A stretch of DNA of 64,000 nt from Grammothele lineata (taxonomy: Eukaryota; Basidiomycota; Agaricomycetes; Polyporales; Polyporaceae): contig NDFF03000367.1 of assembly GCA_002150815.3 (NCBI GenBank), forward strand, positions 1 through 64,000. The letters are read 5' to 3'. The notes under the pieces were generated by a model, which saw nothing but the letters and a program-made list of their open reading frames with translations, did no database searches and had not been told where the DNA came from. Each line of letters begins with the position of its first letter. Position 1 is the stretch's first letter. Positions 22,550 to 33,215 of this stretch are shown piece after piece. Made by a program: the position numbers and the translations under genes.

Positions 22550-23051
22550 AAGGCTGAGCACGGGTGTGGATCTATGTCCAGTTCAATCTGTTTGGATCCA
22601 CACCTGTAACCTATGGGTCACGATCTGCACAGATCAGGGCACCTGCATGCCAGATTGGCCTCGGGTCCAGATCACACCCTTGCCATGTGCGGGATCTGTG
22701 ACAGGTCACCACCTCCTAGCACCACCAGCACATGAGTACCTCAGGACTACTTAGAGTTACAGTCGCACATATATACTATGTAAATGTCACATTGTGAGGA
22801 CGTATAGGTGTTATGGCATCTGTTCACTCAACAACGGACACTGGACATGAGATACTCTCTTCTGATCGAACGTGTTACGTTAAGTGCTTCCATATTGTCA
22901 CAGGCAAAGTGTTCGAGACATTTGACGTACGCTCACGCTGAGTCAATGGCCACACTGCATTGTAGCCATACATATAATATTGCTAGTAGCACCATTAACA
23001 ACCATGCCATATAGATTCGGATAGTAAACTAAGGGATAGTAACTACTACTC
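22550..23051. other. Palindrome exit; hairpin and possible hAT end
   Basis: Immediately outside the arm the sequence reads TAAGGCTGAGCACGGGTG. This resembles the TAGGGCATGGCACGGGTC terminus of the hAT-type element at 34,142 and may be a worn transposon end. It contains an inverted repeat GGTGTGGATC ... GATCCACACC (22,564-22,606). No gene is seen. Confidence 0.35.
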
Positions 23052-24230
23052 ACTGTCAGATGCTGACTCCAGCGAGTTACTATCTGAGTCCGAAGCAACT
23101 GTCTCAAGAGAAGGCATAGATCTATTTGATATATACTCCCATTCATCCGTATCATCCTCACCATCGCACGCACTGTCTGACACAATACGCTCGGCTGTCA
23201 TGCTATGGGTCACATGAATGGTGTCTGCAAGGCTACCATGGTATGCGACATTGGCACGGTATGCAGTGCAATCACACCGTGGAGACGAAGCACTGTCCTT
23301 AATGAGGACATGCGCATTGTCAGCTATAAAGGAGGTAACTGTAGGGCAGGATCAAACCGATTTCGAAGGCAGAGTGTCGTCATCGAGGATGTCACATGAG
23401 TCAATAGAGGTAGCAGGTTCGCTACAAGTGTCGGCTGCTGCGGCCATGCAGAGTAAGCTGTCAATGAGTTTTTTTGAAGGGGCAAACACATTACGGCGCG
23501 CTTGAAAGACAAAGTGCTAGGGGAAGGTTAGCACAGCACAGCTGGCACTCGATAGCGCATCATGACAGCCTAGACGCAGAGGGTCCCTAGGTAGCTGGTT
23601 GTCTGGAATGCATGCGGGGGGGATGTCTTTAGTGGAGAAGACACTCTGAAAGAATGTCAATCATTGAGAGGGAGAGAGAAGCATGAAATAGGGATGTACA
23701 GCAGAAAGTGCGCTATAAGCCACCCCTGACAGCCATTCTGCAAGCTGCCCATCTGCACGCTCGTACAGACTGCAGGACATGGTGAGCACCACAAGCTCGC
23801 CTACAACGCCGTAGTATCTATTCAGGTTGACGTCGTTGCATGCTTGGCTATATGCGCAAAAAGTGAGCAAGAGATGGATGATCATCTCTCACTGCTCATT
23901 GTTGATGCCAGTTTGAGTAATGTCAGGGCTTTGAACAGTCGCAATCCACTGATTGCAGGTGGACTCGTTGAGGCTTTCAGGACCCATTGTGGGTAGCAAC
24001 AACTATAGTGTAACATCAGCAAATTAGGAAGCGAGGGAGAGAGCAATGGGACACTCACAGTAAAAGACACTATGCGCTTCAAAAGTGGTGCCCCTTACGG
24101 CTATCTTGGGTGAATATGCCGGATCACCAGCAAAAGGGGGAGTTAATGGGTGGTACGAGTAAGACTGGTGAAATTGGGCACGTAGATAGTAACTATTTAT
24201 TGTCAAAGGTTTACCTTCTGCCAATTTCGG
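23052..24230 (-). pseudogene. Degenerate multi-exon gene of unknown function with acidic C-terminus
   Basis: On the minus strand a long coding-like reading spans at least three exons. The pieces include SYSYHPLTPPFAGDPAYSPK (near 24,170), LNRYYGVVGELVVLTMSCSL, then after an intron ending TTTCAG near 23,655 FSTKDIPPACIPDNQLPRD, NVFAPSKKLIDSLLCMAAAA, and a Ser/Asp/Glu-rich tail TVASDSDSNSLESASDSE. It ends in a true stop at 23,052. Three in-frame stops (about 23,890, 23,519 and 23,360) and one frame mismatch at an exon junction interrupt it. Each stop is one transition from Trp, Arg or Gln. It resembles the acidic-tailed subtelomeric genes further in only in general character. The family is not recognised. 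Confidence 0.55.
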
Positions 24231-24713
24231 CGTTTACTGCATGAATAAGTACCACATCAGCCTGGTGACTTTGAACACAGATTTAACATGCAGGAAGCTC
24301 GCTATAACAGATAAATCACACGCTATGAGAACCCGTCCAAACATACACTGCTAAGTTACATTCTCGCTATACTATCTAGTCTGCCACTCGCTCCCAATAG
24401 TATATATCACAATTGTTTAAATAAGCAAATCGCAGCGCACACTACTTCCGTGCATGATGGTAGTAAGACGCTAATGGTGTAGACAGGACCGTCTCAGGGT
24501 GTGGAAAAGAATTAAAACTCGCCAGTAGCACTTTGAAAGCCGCGCCGTCTTGTGCGTGCAGGTAGCATGCTCCTTTTCCTGGTTCTTCTTGAGCCCGCTT
24601 TCGGAGAGCCATGGCACACCTTCTACTAGATCTGCTTGTCTGAGGCTTGAACGTGACTGGAGGAGCCGTCCCTGTAGAGATTTCATGTCAAGTACAGGAA
24701 TTACCGTAGAACG
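24231..24713. other. No recognisable gene
   Basis: AT-rich sequence between the degenerate gene and the tRNA-like repeat. A minus-strand frame at 24,471-24,860 overlaps the repeat and is not thought to be a gene. Confidence 0.5.
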
Positions 24714-25043
24714 TGTTACAAAGTCCGCAGGAATTTCTGAACCTTGAAATTCCTGCAGACACTGTGTTATAGCAGCTTCCTGCAAATAACGTGTCTTGAG
24801 CACTAAATAAGCACCCAAAACACGGCAATTTAATAATGGGTTGCACATATGGGAAATCAAACCCAGGCCTGGGTTGGCCCAACTTAAGATATGCCCACGC
24901 TATAACCACTATGCCACAGTACTGTTACTTTCCCTGTAACTAATTCCCCCTTATGCCCTTCTTTTCCCTAGCTCCCGGGGACCTCCTGGGACCGGCTCTT
25001 GGCGCCCTCCCAGCGCTTTTTTGGTGGCTGGGCTCCCGGCACT

Positions 25044-25051
25044 TCCCCGGG
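25044..25051. repeat. Target-site duplication, left
   Basis: TCCCCGGG, identical to 25,996-26,003. The empty target, a single TCCCCGGG in the same surround, is present in the other repeat copy near 29,280. Confidence 0.93.
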
Positions 25052-25995
25052 TAGTGTTGCGCAGACGCGACTCGAAGTCACGACTTTGTGACTTGAGATC
25101 ACACAACTTGAAGTCGACTTGATTTTGTGACCTCAGCCCATGTCACCCGAGACCATGTCACTTGGCGTCAAAGTCGACTCACGTCAAGCCGAAGTCGCTA
25201 ACGACTTCCGCGCCCCTGGGCGCTAATTACCTTGCACTTCGACCATGACCCAGGAGACGGTCGTGGAACTGCTTCTGTGCGCTATTCAAACCCACTACGA
25301 CATGTCATAGCACGAGAAACTTGTGGAACTGTTTCTACACCTCATGAACGAGTCCTGATTGCTCGTGCATCACCAACAGTGTACTGCAGGCAAGATGACA
25401 AGGACTTTGCGAAGCCTGCTCTAACTAACTGGGCTTGGGTTCTGGGCCATGGATGCTAATGATGCTAGGGTGATGGGCGACAGGCACAACATTGAGGACA
25501 AGGTCAGTGAGTTCATTGCGTGATCTCACAATTTATCCTTCTCGTTCTTCTGTAGTCTGCTCGAAAGCATGCTTGAAACAAATCAATAGTTTAATAATAG
25601 AAGTGGCGCATACAACTTAATACTAGCCAATTAATTACTCACTACTTACTGAGTGAGAATGTTCAATCATCCTCTTGGCGCTTTTTACTTCTAAGGCTTA
25701 AGCGGTTTCTCTTCACTCACTGTGTGCTGTAGCTTGTATTTGTGTGAGGGCAGAAGTAGTAAGTTGCCTTAGGCCATCATCCTTGCTCTGTTCTCATCGT
25801 CTGGAGCAGCGGTGAGTGTCTGAGGGGGGGCTCCTACCGTTTTGGATACTCAAGTCGTGACTCAAGTCACTTCGCGTCACTTGGGCGTCACTTGGACCGG
25901 TCAAGTCAATTTGCAAGCCATGACTTGACTTTTGACTTGGATCAAGTCACACGAAGTCACATCAGGTCACGTTAAGTCAAGTCTGCACATCACTA
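25052..25995. mobile_element. Non-autonomous hAT-type DNA transposon, 944 bp
   Basis: The element begins TAGTGTTGCGCAGAC and ends GTCTGCACATCACTA, an imperfect terminal inverted repeat. It is flanked by a perfect 8-bp duplication TCCCCGGG. Eight-base duplications and TA(G)NG termini are the marks of the hAT superfamily. Subterminal zones at both ends are packed with AAGTCAC / GTGACTT words, likely transposase-binding repeats. There is no transposase frame inside. Its boundaries are exact because the uninterrupted site exists in the sister repeat at 29,129-29,617. Confidence 0.9.
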
Positions 25996-26003
25996 TCCCC
26001 GGG
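25996..26003. repeat. Target-site duplication, right
   Basis: Second copy of TCCCCGGG bordering the 944-bp element. Confidence 0.93.
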
Positions 26004-26165
26004 CCCCCAATATGGCAGGTGGGCTATGGGGCACCAGGTGGGGGTGCCCCCTGGGGCTCTAGCTCACCCATTTCCCAACCGTTTTTTGTGCCCCTGGGTG
26101 CGTTGGAAAGCGACAGACTGGGGCTTTCAAGCGCACCTAGGCGTTCAAAAAACGGTTGAGAATTG

Positions 26166-27589
26166 GTGAAGATATGCCCCAATTGGCGGTTTCTGGGGAT
26201 TTCAGGACTGTTTGTCTGATATCTCCGGAACACACCAGCCGTTTTCCGTCCCCTTAGATACATTGGGATGGGGCGTTCTTTTGCTTTCTTTTGAGCCCTT
26301 ACACGCCCCAAATCGTTTACTTTTGTCCTTTCCCCTCCCCTCCCATCCCCTCCCACTTCTGCCCCTCCCCCTCCTCCCCCAGCTTATCCCCTCAAAGAAT
26401 GAATTAATGTACCATGTAATAGATACATAGAACGTCTAATATACAAGTTTTGGTACTCCCAAATGCCCTGGGTCCCATTTTAGGGGAGGTGCTCCTAATG
26501 CCTCTCTGTACACACCTCCTGCCCCCTCCCTTTTCCCCTACAGCGCTGCTTCTCAATCTAAGTATCAGGAATGTATTACATATGTACTATACATGTTCTG
26601 AATGGCTCCATTCATCATCCCATGCATGTGTGAGGTCCCCAGAGCACCTGCTCTGCCTAGTGACTCATCACACATACTGATGTCTTCTAGCAATCTTCAC
26701 ACCCTGTAAATTTAGACGATGGTAGGTACATATTATAGCTACAGGATGCCACAAAGACGAGGGGAAACAGTTGAGATTTGCCCGAGCTACAGCAATATCT
26801 CTCTCAGATCCACCCACTGCCCATGCTGTGCTGCATTCCCATTGCAGGCAGCTGTACACCTGTGCCATCCTAGATGCACTAACACCTCCCTCACTCATTT
26901 CTCAACCGTTTTTCATGGTTCTTTCTGCATTTTGTACCTACCAATGTACACTACAACATATGTATTTACCAGAGTGAGAGGATGACTGGCGGGTGTTCTA
27001 CGAGGGGAATACCTGTGTGCAAGTGGAACTTTACCCAAGCATTTGTAGGTTGATTGGGAGCCTCTAAATTGGTGGAAATATGGCCATACAGTACACAAAC
27101 AAGTTTCAGAAGACTGCTTATAAATACCTGCACTGGTGCATGCCTGGTGAGGCCCCGAGCATGCAGGTATGGGTGTGTGCGAGCTCAATTGGGGAAGTAA
27201 GCATGTAGACACTTTGTGGCCTCCCTAATAAGTATATAGGTGCACATTTACCTCTATAGCATGCGTCAATAAACAGCCAGTGAATATATGTACCGGTTGA
27301 ATTGATATGGGGTCCCGATTGTGTCCTGATGCCCGCACACCAGAGGAACTATGAGGTTTACCGATTGGTACAATTAGAGTCCCCAATTCTCAGAATAAGT
27401 AGTAAATATATTCACATTGATGCATACAAAGTCACAGGGCTAACGGTGTAGCAGTTCTAGCCCCACAGCAGGGGGAATGTGCATAGGGGCACGAAAAGGG
27501 GGAAAATAAAAGTCAACCGTTTGCTCTGTGCAGGGTACCGATAGGACATATTTAAGAATGCGAATCAAATGCCACTAAGGGGAAAACAT
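26166..27589. other. Repeat-like intergenic DNA, no gene
   Basis: Contains polypyrimidine stretches (CCCCTCCC-type, 26,330-26,390). Echoes of the neighbouring repeat word TTTCTCAACCGTTTTT occur near 26,898. No supported reading frame. Confidence 0.55.
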
Positions 27590-29035
27590 CAGCAAAAATG
27601 CAGGGCTCGTGGCCTTCCGTGGGGTCGGCGCGCGAAGAAATCTTGCGTGGGACCCAGCCTGCAACACGTCCTGGCCCGCGCGCGACTACCCCACAACAGC
27701 CCACAATGGCCCCATGAGCGCGCGTCAGCCCACGACATTTGGTTTTGCGCACGACAGCCCGAGCCCTCTTCGGCTCAGCGGGTGGGAGCGGCTTGCTAGT
27801 GACGTCATGCGTGACTGCACACAGCATGGGGCTTCCAGCGCACCGCAGCGTGAGAGCCTAAGAGATAGAAATGTACCTACTATCCTAATTCTTTGTGTAA
27901 GTACGCTTATCGCACAAAATTCATGTTCGTTTTGCTATCGGGACTTGAAAGCTTGTCATCGCATGTTAGACGGGCTGCCAGCGCTTAATCAGCTGAAATT
28001 GCAGGTGGTTTCTAAATTGGGCTGCCGATGCCTGCTTTTGGCAGGATATTGAAACTCCGCACCACCTTCTGTTTCGGCGACTCAGCGGCGAGGATAAGAC
28101 AGCGCGTGCGTCACTGCACCCTCCTCTCCTCAACGTATTCTACTCCCCAGCTCTCGTGCCCTCCTCTCTCAGTTGGTTGTCCTATATATTCTATTTCCTC
28201 TCGTTATTAACTGAATGGCCCATCGAGGGATGTAAGTGGCTTATAGTACGTGCCCCAGTGAGTTCTTTTTCATTGCTTGGTGCGCATGTAGTCATTCAAA
28301 ATTTTCCCCACCTTGTGCCGCCTTCCAAGTCATGCACTCTGTCACCATTGTTGTCTGCATGGCTCATTGTCAAGTAAGTTCTTACCATTGCGAGGGGTAC
28401 ACACCTGATACCCCTGCTAACCCCACTGCCCTCCGCCCTCTGCCACCCCGCTGCCTTCTGCCCTCCGCCACCCTCCAACCCCACGCCAATGAGCCTTTAC
28501 AATAACCTCCCCACCAAAGACAATGCACACCTGCTGAGCGTGCTCAAGGTACTCTCCTCTTTTGCTCAATATCAGATGTATTGGCATGTTTTGAGTAGGC
28601 ACGCAGGTGAGATGGTGCAAGCTTGGTGTGCCTGCGTGCGTTATGATGTTATATTCCCTTAAGTGCGGGTACCCCGGACAGAACCAAATATTAGTTAGAT
28701 CAATGTACATAGTGTGTTATTGTACAATGAAATCCTGGTTTACTTTGCCTTCTGAATGTGGAGAACGACTGTACTGCAAGTAATCAATTATATCCTTTTG
28801 AACAGAGCCTGGTCCATGTGCACTGCAGCAGGTGGACCCCACGCCAGCCCACGACCCACACGACCCCACGACCGAGCCGTCAGTGCGTGACAGCGCACGA
28901 CATTCCCACGCAGCCTATGCCTACGCATAAATGTGGCTGTCAGCGCACGACCCATATTATAAGTATGCGAATGTCCGAGTCGTGTGGGTCGTGGGCTCAC
29001 GTGCGCTGCAGCGTGCGTGCCATGCATTTTTGCTG
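27590..29035. mobile_element. DNA-transposon-like element with terminal inverted repeats, 1,446 bp
   Basis: It starts CAGCAAAAATGCAGGGC and ends GCATTTTTGCTG, giving a terminal inverted repeat of about 15 bp. AT lies on both sides as a possible 2-bp duplication. Both subterminal zones (27,600-27,760 and 28,840-29,020) are GC-rich and carry repeated GCCCACGAC / GCGCACGAC words, whereas the middle is AT-richer. The middle holds no transposase that I can recognise. The terminus resembles that of the 218-bp MITE (CAGGAATAAATT with AT flanks). Confidence 0.6.
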
Positions 29036-29128
29036 ATGAAGAAACGGTCCAGGCATTCCTGAGATATGAGGTAAATGGTAGTTTTATTATGAGAAACAGT
29101 TAATTTCATCATAGCTTACGCATTTCTT

Positions 29129-29617
29129 GCCTATTTTTTGAATGCCTAGGTGCGCTGGACAGCTCCAGTCTGTCGCTTTCCAACGCACCCAAGGGCACAA
29201 AAAACGGTTGGGAAATGGGTGAGCTAGAGCCTCAAGGGGCACCCCCTCTGGTGCCCCATAGCCCACCTGCCATATTGGGGGCCCGGGGAAGTGCCGGGAG
29301 CCCAGCCACCAAAAAAGCGCTAGGAGGGTGCTAGGAGCCGGTCCCGGGAGGTCCCCGGGAGCTAGGGAAAAGAAGGGCATAAGGGGGAATTAGTTACAGG
29401 GAAAGTAACAGTACTGGAGCATAGTGGTTATAGTGTGGGCATATCTTGAGTTGGGCCAACCCAGGCCTGGGTTTGATTCCCCATATGTGCAACCCATTAT
29501 TAAATTGCCGTGTTTTGGGCGCTTATTTAGTGCTCAAGACACGTTATTTGCAGGAAGCTGCTATAACACAGTGTCTGCAGGAATTTCAAGGTCCAGGAAT
29601 TCCTGCAGACTTTGTAC
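29129..29617 (+). mobile_element. SINE-like repeat with tRNA-derived part, right copy (uninterrupted)
   Basis: Inverted partner of 24,714-26,165. Plus-strand Pol III promoter elements are an A box near 29,422-29,433 (TAGTGGTTATAG) and a B box at 29,470-29,480 (GGTTTGATTCC), about 40 bp apart as in tRNA genes. The fold is not a proper tRNA: there are no matching acceptor arms. The downstream end forms a hairpin, GTCTGCAGGAATT ... AATTCCTGCAGAC, at about 29,572-29,610. It contains the empty target site of the hAT-type insertion found in the other copy. Confidence 0.72.
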
Positions 29618-31021
29618 CACACTCCGCAGTATTTTCTGCAGTATTATATATCCCCTCTACAAGGAGGGGTGACTGAAGGAAGTCCTCCATGTTGTTGATT
29701 ATGATGCTGAACCCGCAGAAGGGAGCCGAGCGCACCTCGTAGTCATAGTAAGCTGCTCCTAGATCAATGTGATTCTGCTCATGAATCAACATTTACTTAT
29801 CTTATTTATATCCTCGAGCAGCACTCAGCAGCACGTCGCGAAGTCCTTCTCTAAATGCTACGTGCATACTATACTGTGCTGACCATAGCCCAAATCTTTT
29901 CCGCCCCATGGCTAACCGTCATATCACAATACTGCTGCACCTTGTATGCCTTATCTATATCCATTCAGCCCTTAGCAGTCGTAATCTGGCGGTCTGCGAG
30001 TTACGTGGTAAAAACGTGTATTACCTTTAGACTTATCTTCATGTTTGTGGGGAGCGGGTTCAGCTGCGGCATGACCTTTGTCTGCATTGCCATCGTGAAG
30101 TTGAACACGAGCGTAGGCATCATTCCTGCCCCAGTCCTTGGTTTGGAGAGCATGAGTGTCCGAGAAGAACATCATACTTGATGAAAATGATGTGGACAAG
30201 GGCGGAGCAGAGGGACACATAGCACAGAAAGGAGGAGGATGAAGCTCAGCATGGTGGCAAGCTATGTCGCAGCAAGCCAATTTCTCCAAGTCTGTCGCCC
30301 CGCGGTGCGCGACCTGCCCTTAAGCCCAGCTGGTCACGCGCAGCCTGGTAGCCCTACCACCTGGCCACCAGTGACCACTTGACACCCTTCAATTTTCTTC
30401 CTCTCTTCTAGTCTTGTACTTGTCTCCTTAACATTGGAATGTCGCTCCCGTATCATTCTCTCAACCATCATGGACCATCTTGCACTCACTTTCCACTGTC
30501 TGCCTGGCTCTGCTCGATTAGCGTTTAACTGCAATCGCACCTGTAAGATTCGCCTACGGAATGTAATGTCAATGTGGTTGCTTCCATGCAGTAAGTACTA
30601 TGCTTTGGATGGTAGATGGTCAGGGTGTTAATTTTGATGAGCGGGCGCTCACAAAACGTCGGGCGAGTTAGGTGAGGCGGACAGCGCGAGAGCGCCAGAG
30701 ACGCAGATAAGATTGCCAAGGGGTACGATAAGAGGAGGAGCGGGGAAGAGGTGGGAATGGTGGTCGGTTTGTCCTCGTATGGCTAGGGCATCAGGCGGGG
30801 GATTCTGATGGTAGCCAGAGGCAAACACATAAGGAAAAAAAATAGTATGTAAACACTATATATACGGTAACTAAAATTTTCTATGCAATGTGCCGTGACT
30901 CGACTTTTACCTCACGTGATACAAAATACCTCAACACAGGGTGCTTACAGGTACACTAGGTGTTCGCTCTCTAGACAATGTACTAGTATGCTTACTTCGA
31001 GTTTGTTAGGGCGATTTCGTC
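29618..31021. other. Intergenic DNA with coding-like minus-strand scraps
   Basis: Two minus-strand pieces look coding-like. One, at 30,289-29,990, reads YARVQLHDGNADKGHAAAEP and is followed by a GTAATA donor-like site. The other, at 29,790-29,650, begins MLIHEQNHIDLGAAYYDYEV and runs into the SINE-like repeat. They could be exons of one lost gene, truncated by the repeat. I do not recognise the protein. Nothing firm is seen from 30,300 to 31,020. Confidence 0.35.
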
Positions 31022-32025
31022 AAAGGGCTGGTCAACTTGACATGTGACGCATGGCAGGCATCAAATGCAGACGGATACTTTGCCGTCACTGGCCACTGGA
31101 TCGAAGAACTTACGCCTGGCGCATGGACACTTTAAAGTGCCCTACTTGGCTTTGTTAAGCTTAACAATGCCCACCACGGTGTTCGACTTGGCCAGGCCCT
31201 ATTCAAGGTTGTTGACCATCTCGGAATAGCCTACAAGGTTCACTCAATTTAGTCGTAGGGTTCTTGTATTGATATCCAACGTTTTCGTCTGCAGGCAGGC
31301 TATGTGACATCCGACAATGCATCGAACAATGATACAATGATGGCCGAGTTTGCGCTCCAGATCACCCGTGTCACGAGCAAAGATTACGATGAGAAAGAGC
31401 GTCGTATTCAGTAAGTCTGCATGCTATTGTCGCCGTGCCTTCGCTGATGCATGTAACAGTTGCCTTGAGCACATCATAAATATAGGCTCGCAGGCATTCA
31501 TTGATACGAGTAGCGAGTCTCTTGAAGCACTACAATCCAGAGCAGCCTGAAGCCGATCTCCATGTTCCAAAAGACTCGGCGGGCAAGCATCGAGATGTAA
31601 TCGGTCTTATTTGTTCGATTTGTGTGAAGGTACGCTATGCCTGCATGCTCACGTTTACACGTCGCACTAATTAGAGTTAAAAATCAAGGAACGCTCATCT
31701 GCAAAACGCAAGGAGATGTTTCAGGAGATTCAATTGTCCAGCAGTATGACCACCGCACTCGAGCTCATCTTTGACGCTGCAACTCGATGGGGGTCGATGT
31801 TTAGTATGCTCGTTCGAGCTGAGAGGCTTCAGACAGTACGTTTACTTGTTCTCTATTAGTTTTAACGACTCACAGGTGTATATAGTTCAAGAAAAAGTTC
31901 CTTTATCAACTTGCATGCACTGAACCCGATCGAGAGCGTCATGATGCGATCCTGGCTCTCGAACTCACAGAAGCAGAGTGGGAGCAAGTCACGATGATCA
32001 TAGATCTCCTCGCTGTAGGCGGCAT
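31022..32025 (+). pseudogene. hAT (Ac-type) transposase pseudogene, both ends missing
   Basis: The RNase H-like core of an Ac/hAT transposase is readable: KGLVNLTCDAWQASNADGYF, then (after one TAA stop at about 31,130, one transition from CAA) GFVKLNNAHHGVRLGQALFK. After an intron (about 31,237-31,297) comes VTSDNASNNDTMMAEFALQI. A second intron (GTAAGT at 31,410 to CAG near 31,459) splits the block before CLEHIINIGSQAFI. Further on are TRWGSMFSMLVRAERLQT and PDRERHDAILALELTEAEWE. The N-terminal zinc finger and the C-terminal hAT dimerisation domain are absent. Reading ends abruptly where the 218-bp MITE starts at 32,026. Confidence 0.85.
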
Positions 32026-32243
32026 CAGGAATAAATTGTGTTGCCTTATATCTGCCTTAGCCGGTCTTAATCCACTAAATCGTCTGTAAGCTCACATTAC
32101 ATGGTCTGAAACCATCTGAAACCGTCTGATTCAGCCTTATTTTGGACCTGAAAGTGAGCGAAAATGTATGAAACGATGATTTAAGATGCAATAAGACCAC
32201 TCACACAGTCTAAGGCAGGCAAAGAGCGCGGAATTTATTGCTG
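32026..32243. mobile_element. 218-bp MITE, copy 1
   Basis: Base-for-base the same as 38,752-38,969. Termini CAGGAATAAATT ... AATTTATTGCTG form a short inverted repeat, and CTGCCTTAG / CTAAGGCAG words lie further in. AT is present on each side. The left edge coincides with loss of the transposase reading frame. Confidence 0.85.
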
Positions 32244-32589
32244 ATACTGCTAACCTAGCTATGTATGTTCCGCTCCAACTCTACATTTCTGCTGTCACCT
32301 GTCTGGCCTGGCTTATTGTATATTAGCTCAGTATCTCTGCCCATAAATGTTAGCTTGGTGCTCATACTTTTCCTCCTTGTTTAACTTTGTGTGCCTTGAT
32401 TTTGGCTTGTGGCTCTCGCTTTCAACTCGCACCTCGATCCTCGACCTCACCTTTGACCTTAACAGCATCTTATTCAACTATCTATGACATTTTGACCTCA
32501 TAACATTAGACTTTGACTATCTACGGCTCCTCCTCCTCCTCCTCTTAGCTAATAGCGCATGCTCAGTAGACTTGCCTGTGCCCTTACAT
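32244..32589. other. No recognisable gene
   Basis: Low-complexity, pyrimidine-rich sequence including a CTCCTCCTCCTCCTC run near 32,527. Confidence 0.5.
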
Positions 32590-32981
32590 TCAACGTATTT
32601 ACATGCGAGTGGATGCGTTAGAAATGTGTTTAAAAGGGCTTTTGAACAAGCCCACTCGCGCCCGAATCGGACCAGCGGCTGCGAAAGGGGTTATGTGCTC
32701 CTCCTGCCCCCTGGAAGCAAGGAGGTATTTTGAAGGCGAGATCTCAAGAGCGTTCTCATTTCTGTATCTAGATATAAATGAGTACACTACTACTTGCTGT
32801 ATTACGAATCTCAAAAGGATTGGGGCTGATTTGACTAAACTGCAGTGCCGTATTCATTGGGGGTAGGAGGAGCACATAGCCTCCTTTCGCAGCCGCTGGT
32901 CCGATTCGGGCGCAAGTAAGCTTGTTCAAAAGCCCTTTTAAACACATTTCTAACGCACCCACTCGCATGTAAATACGTTGA
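32590..32981. mobile_element. Fold-back (palindromic) element with about 120-bp inverted repeats
   Basis: TCAACGTATTTACATGCGAG at 32,590 is mirrored by the complement ending at 32,981. The two arms, about 32,590-32,712 and 32,860-32,981, are close to identical in inverted orientation around a roughly 150-bp AT-rich loop. No obvious target duplication is seen. It is non-coding; the mirrored frames are artefacts. Confidence 0.8.
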
Positions 32982-33055
32982 GAAACGACTGAGATACATT
33001 CGAGACACTGTACATAGTGATAGAGTCATAGTCCCACCGCTTTCTCACTTCCTAA

Positions 33056-33130
33056 TGCCTTTGTAGCTCAGTTGGATTGGCTCCTATTGCCATCGCTTTT
33101 TGACGTCTTGGGTTCGAATCCACGCCATTT
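33056..33130 (+). repeat. tRNA-like sequence with perfect A and B boxes (SINE head, not a tRNA gene)
   Basis: TAGCTCAGTTGG (33,064-33,075) and GGTTCGAATCC (33,111-33,121) match the eukaryotic Pol III A and B boxes at tRNA-like spacing. The acceptor arms (GCCTTTG and CCATTTG) do not pair and the T stem has mismatches, so a functional tRNA is unlikely. It is followed closely by the hairpin repeat at 33,167, and may be the head of a short interspersed element. Confidence 0.6.
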
Positions 33131-33166
33131 GAGCCCTTTTGCTCGGTTCAATGGTTGGGTGCATAG

Positions 33167-33215
33167 TTAGTATTGGTATGCATCCATTACGGATGCGCAA
33201 TCGGTACTGAAGCTG
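33167..33215. repeat. Short hairpin repeat, copy 1
   Basis: An inverted copy of 43,443-43,491 with a few mismatches. The core GCATCCATTACGGATGC is the tip of a hairpin whose stem extends outward into AGTACTGA-type sequence. Two copies 10 kb apart in unrelated surrounds mark it as a dispersed element. Confidence 0.75.

Larger units (their letters stand above)
24714..26165 (-). mobile_element. SINE-like repeat with tRNA-derived part, left copy, split by a hAT element
   Basis: Inverted copy of 29,129-29,617. Homology runs 24,714-25,051 and resumes at 26,004-26,165; the gap is the inserted element at 25,052-25,995. On the minus strand the tRNA-like part has an A box near 24,911-24,901 (TAGTGGTTATA) and a B box near 24,864-24,852 (GGTTTGATTTCC), the arrangement of an internal Pol III promoter. 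The end near 24,714-24,760 carries an inverted repeat of AGGAATT. Non-coding; frames over it are chance. Confidence 0.72.

Noticed and set aside
25232..25459. 75-codon ORF inside the 944-bp element as a transposase remnant
   Set aside because: No recognisable transposase motif; the element is non-autonomous.
33056..33130. Functional tRNA gene
   Set aside because: A and B boxes are perfect but acceptor arms do not pair and the T stem has mismatches; better explained as a SINE head.
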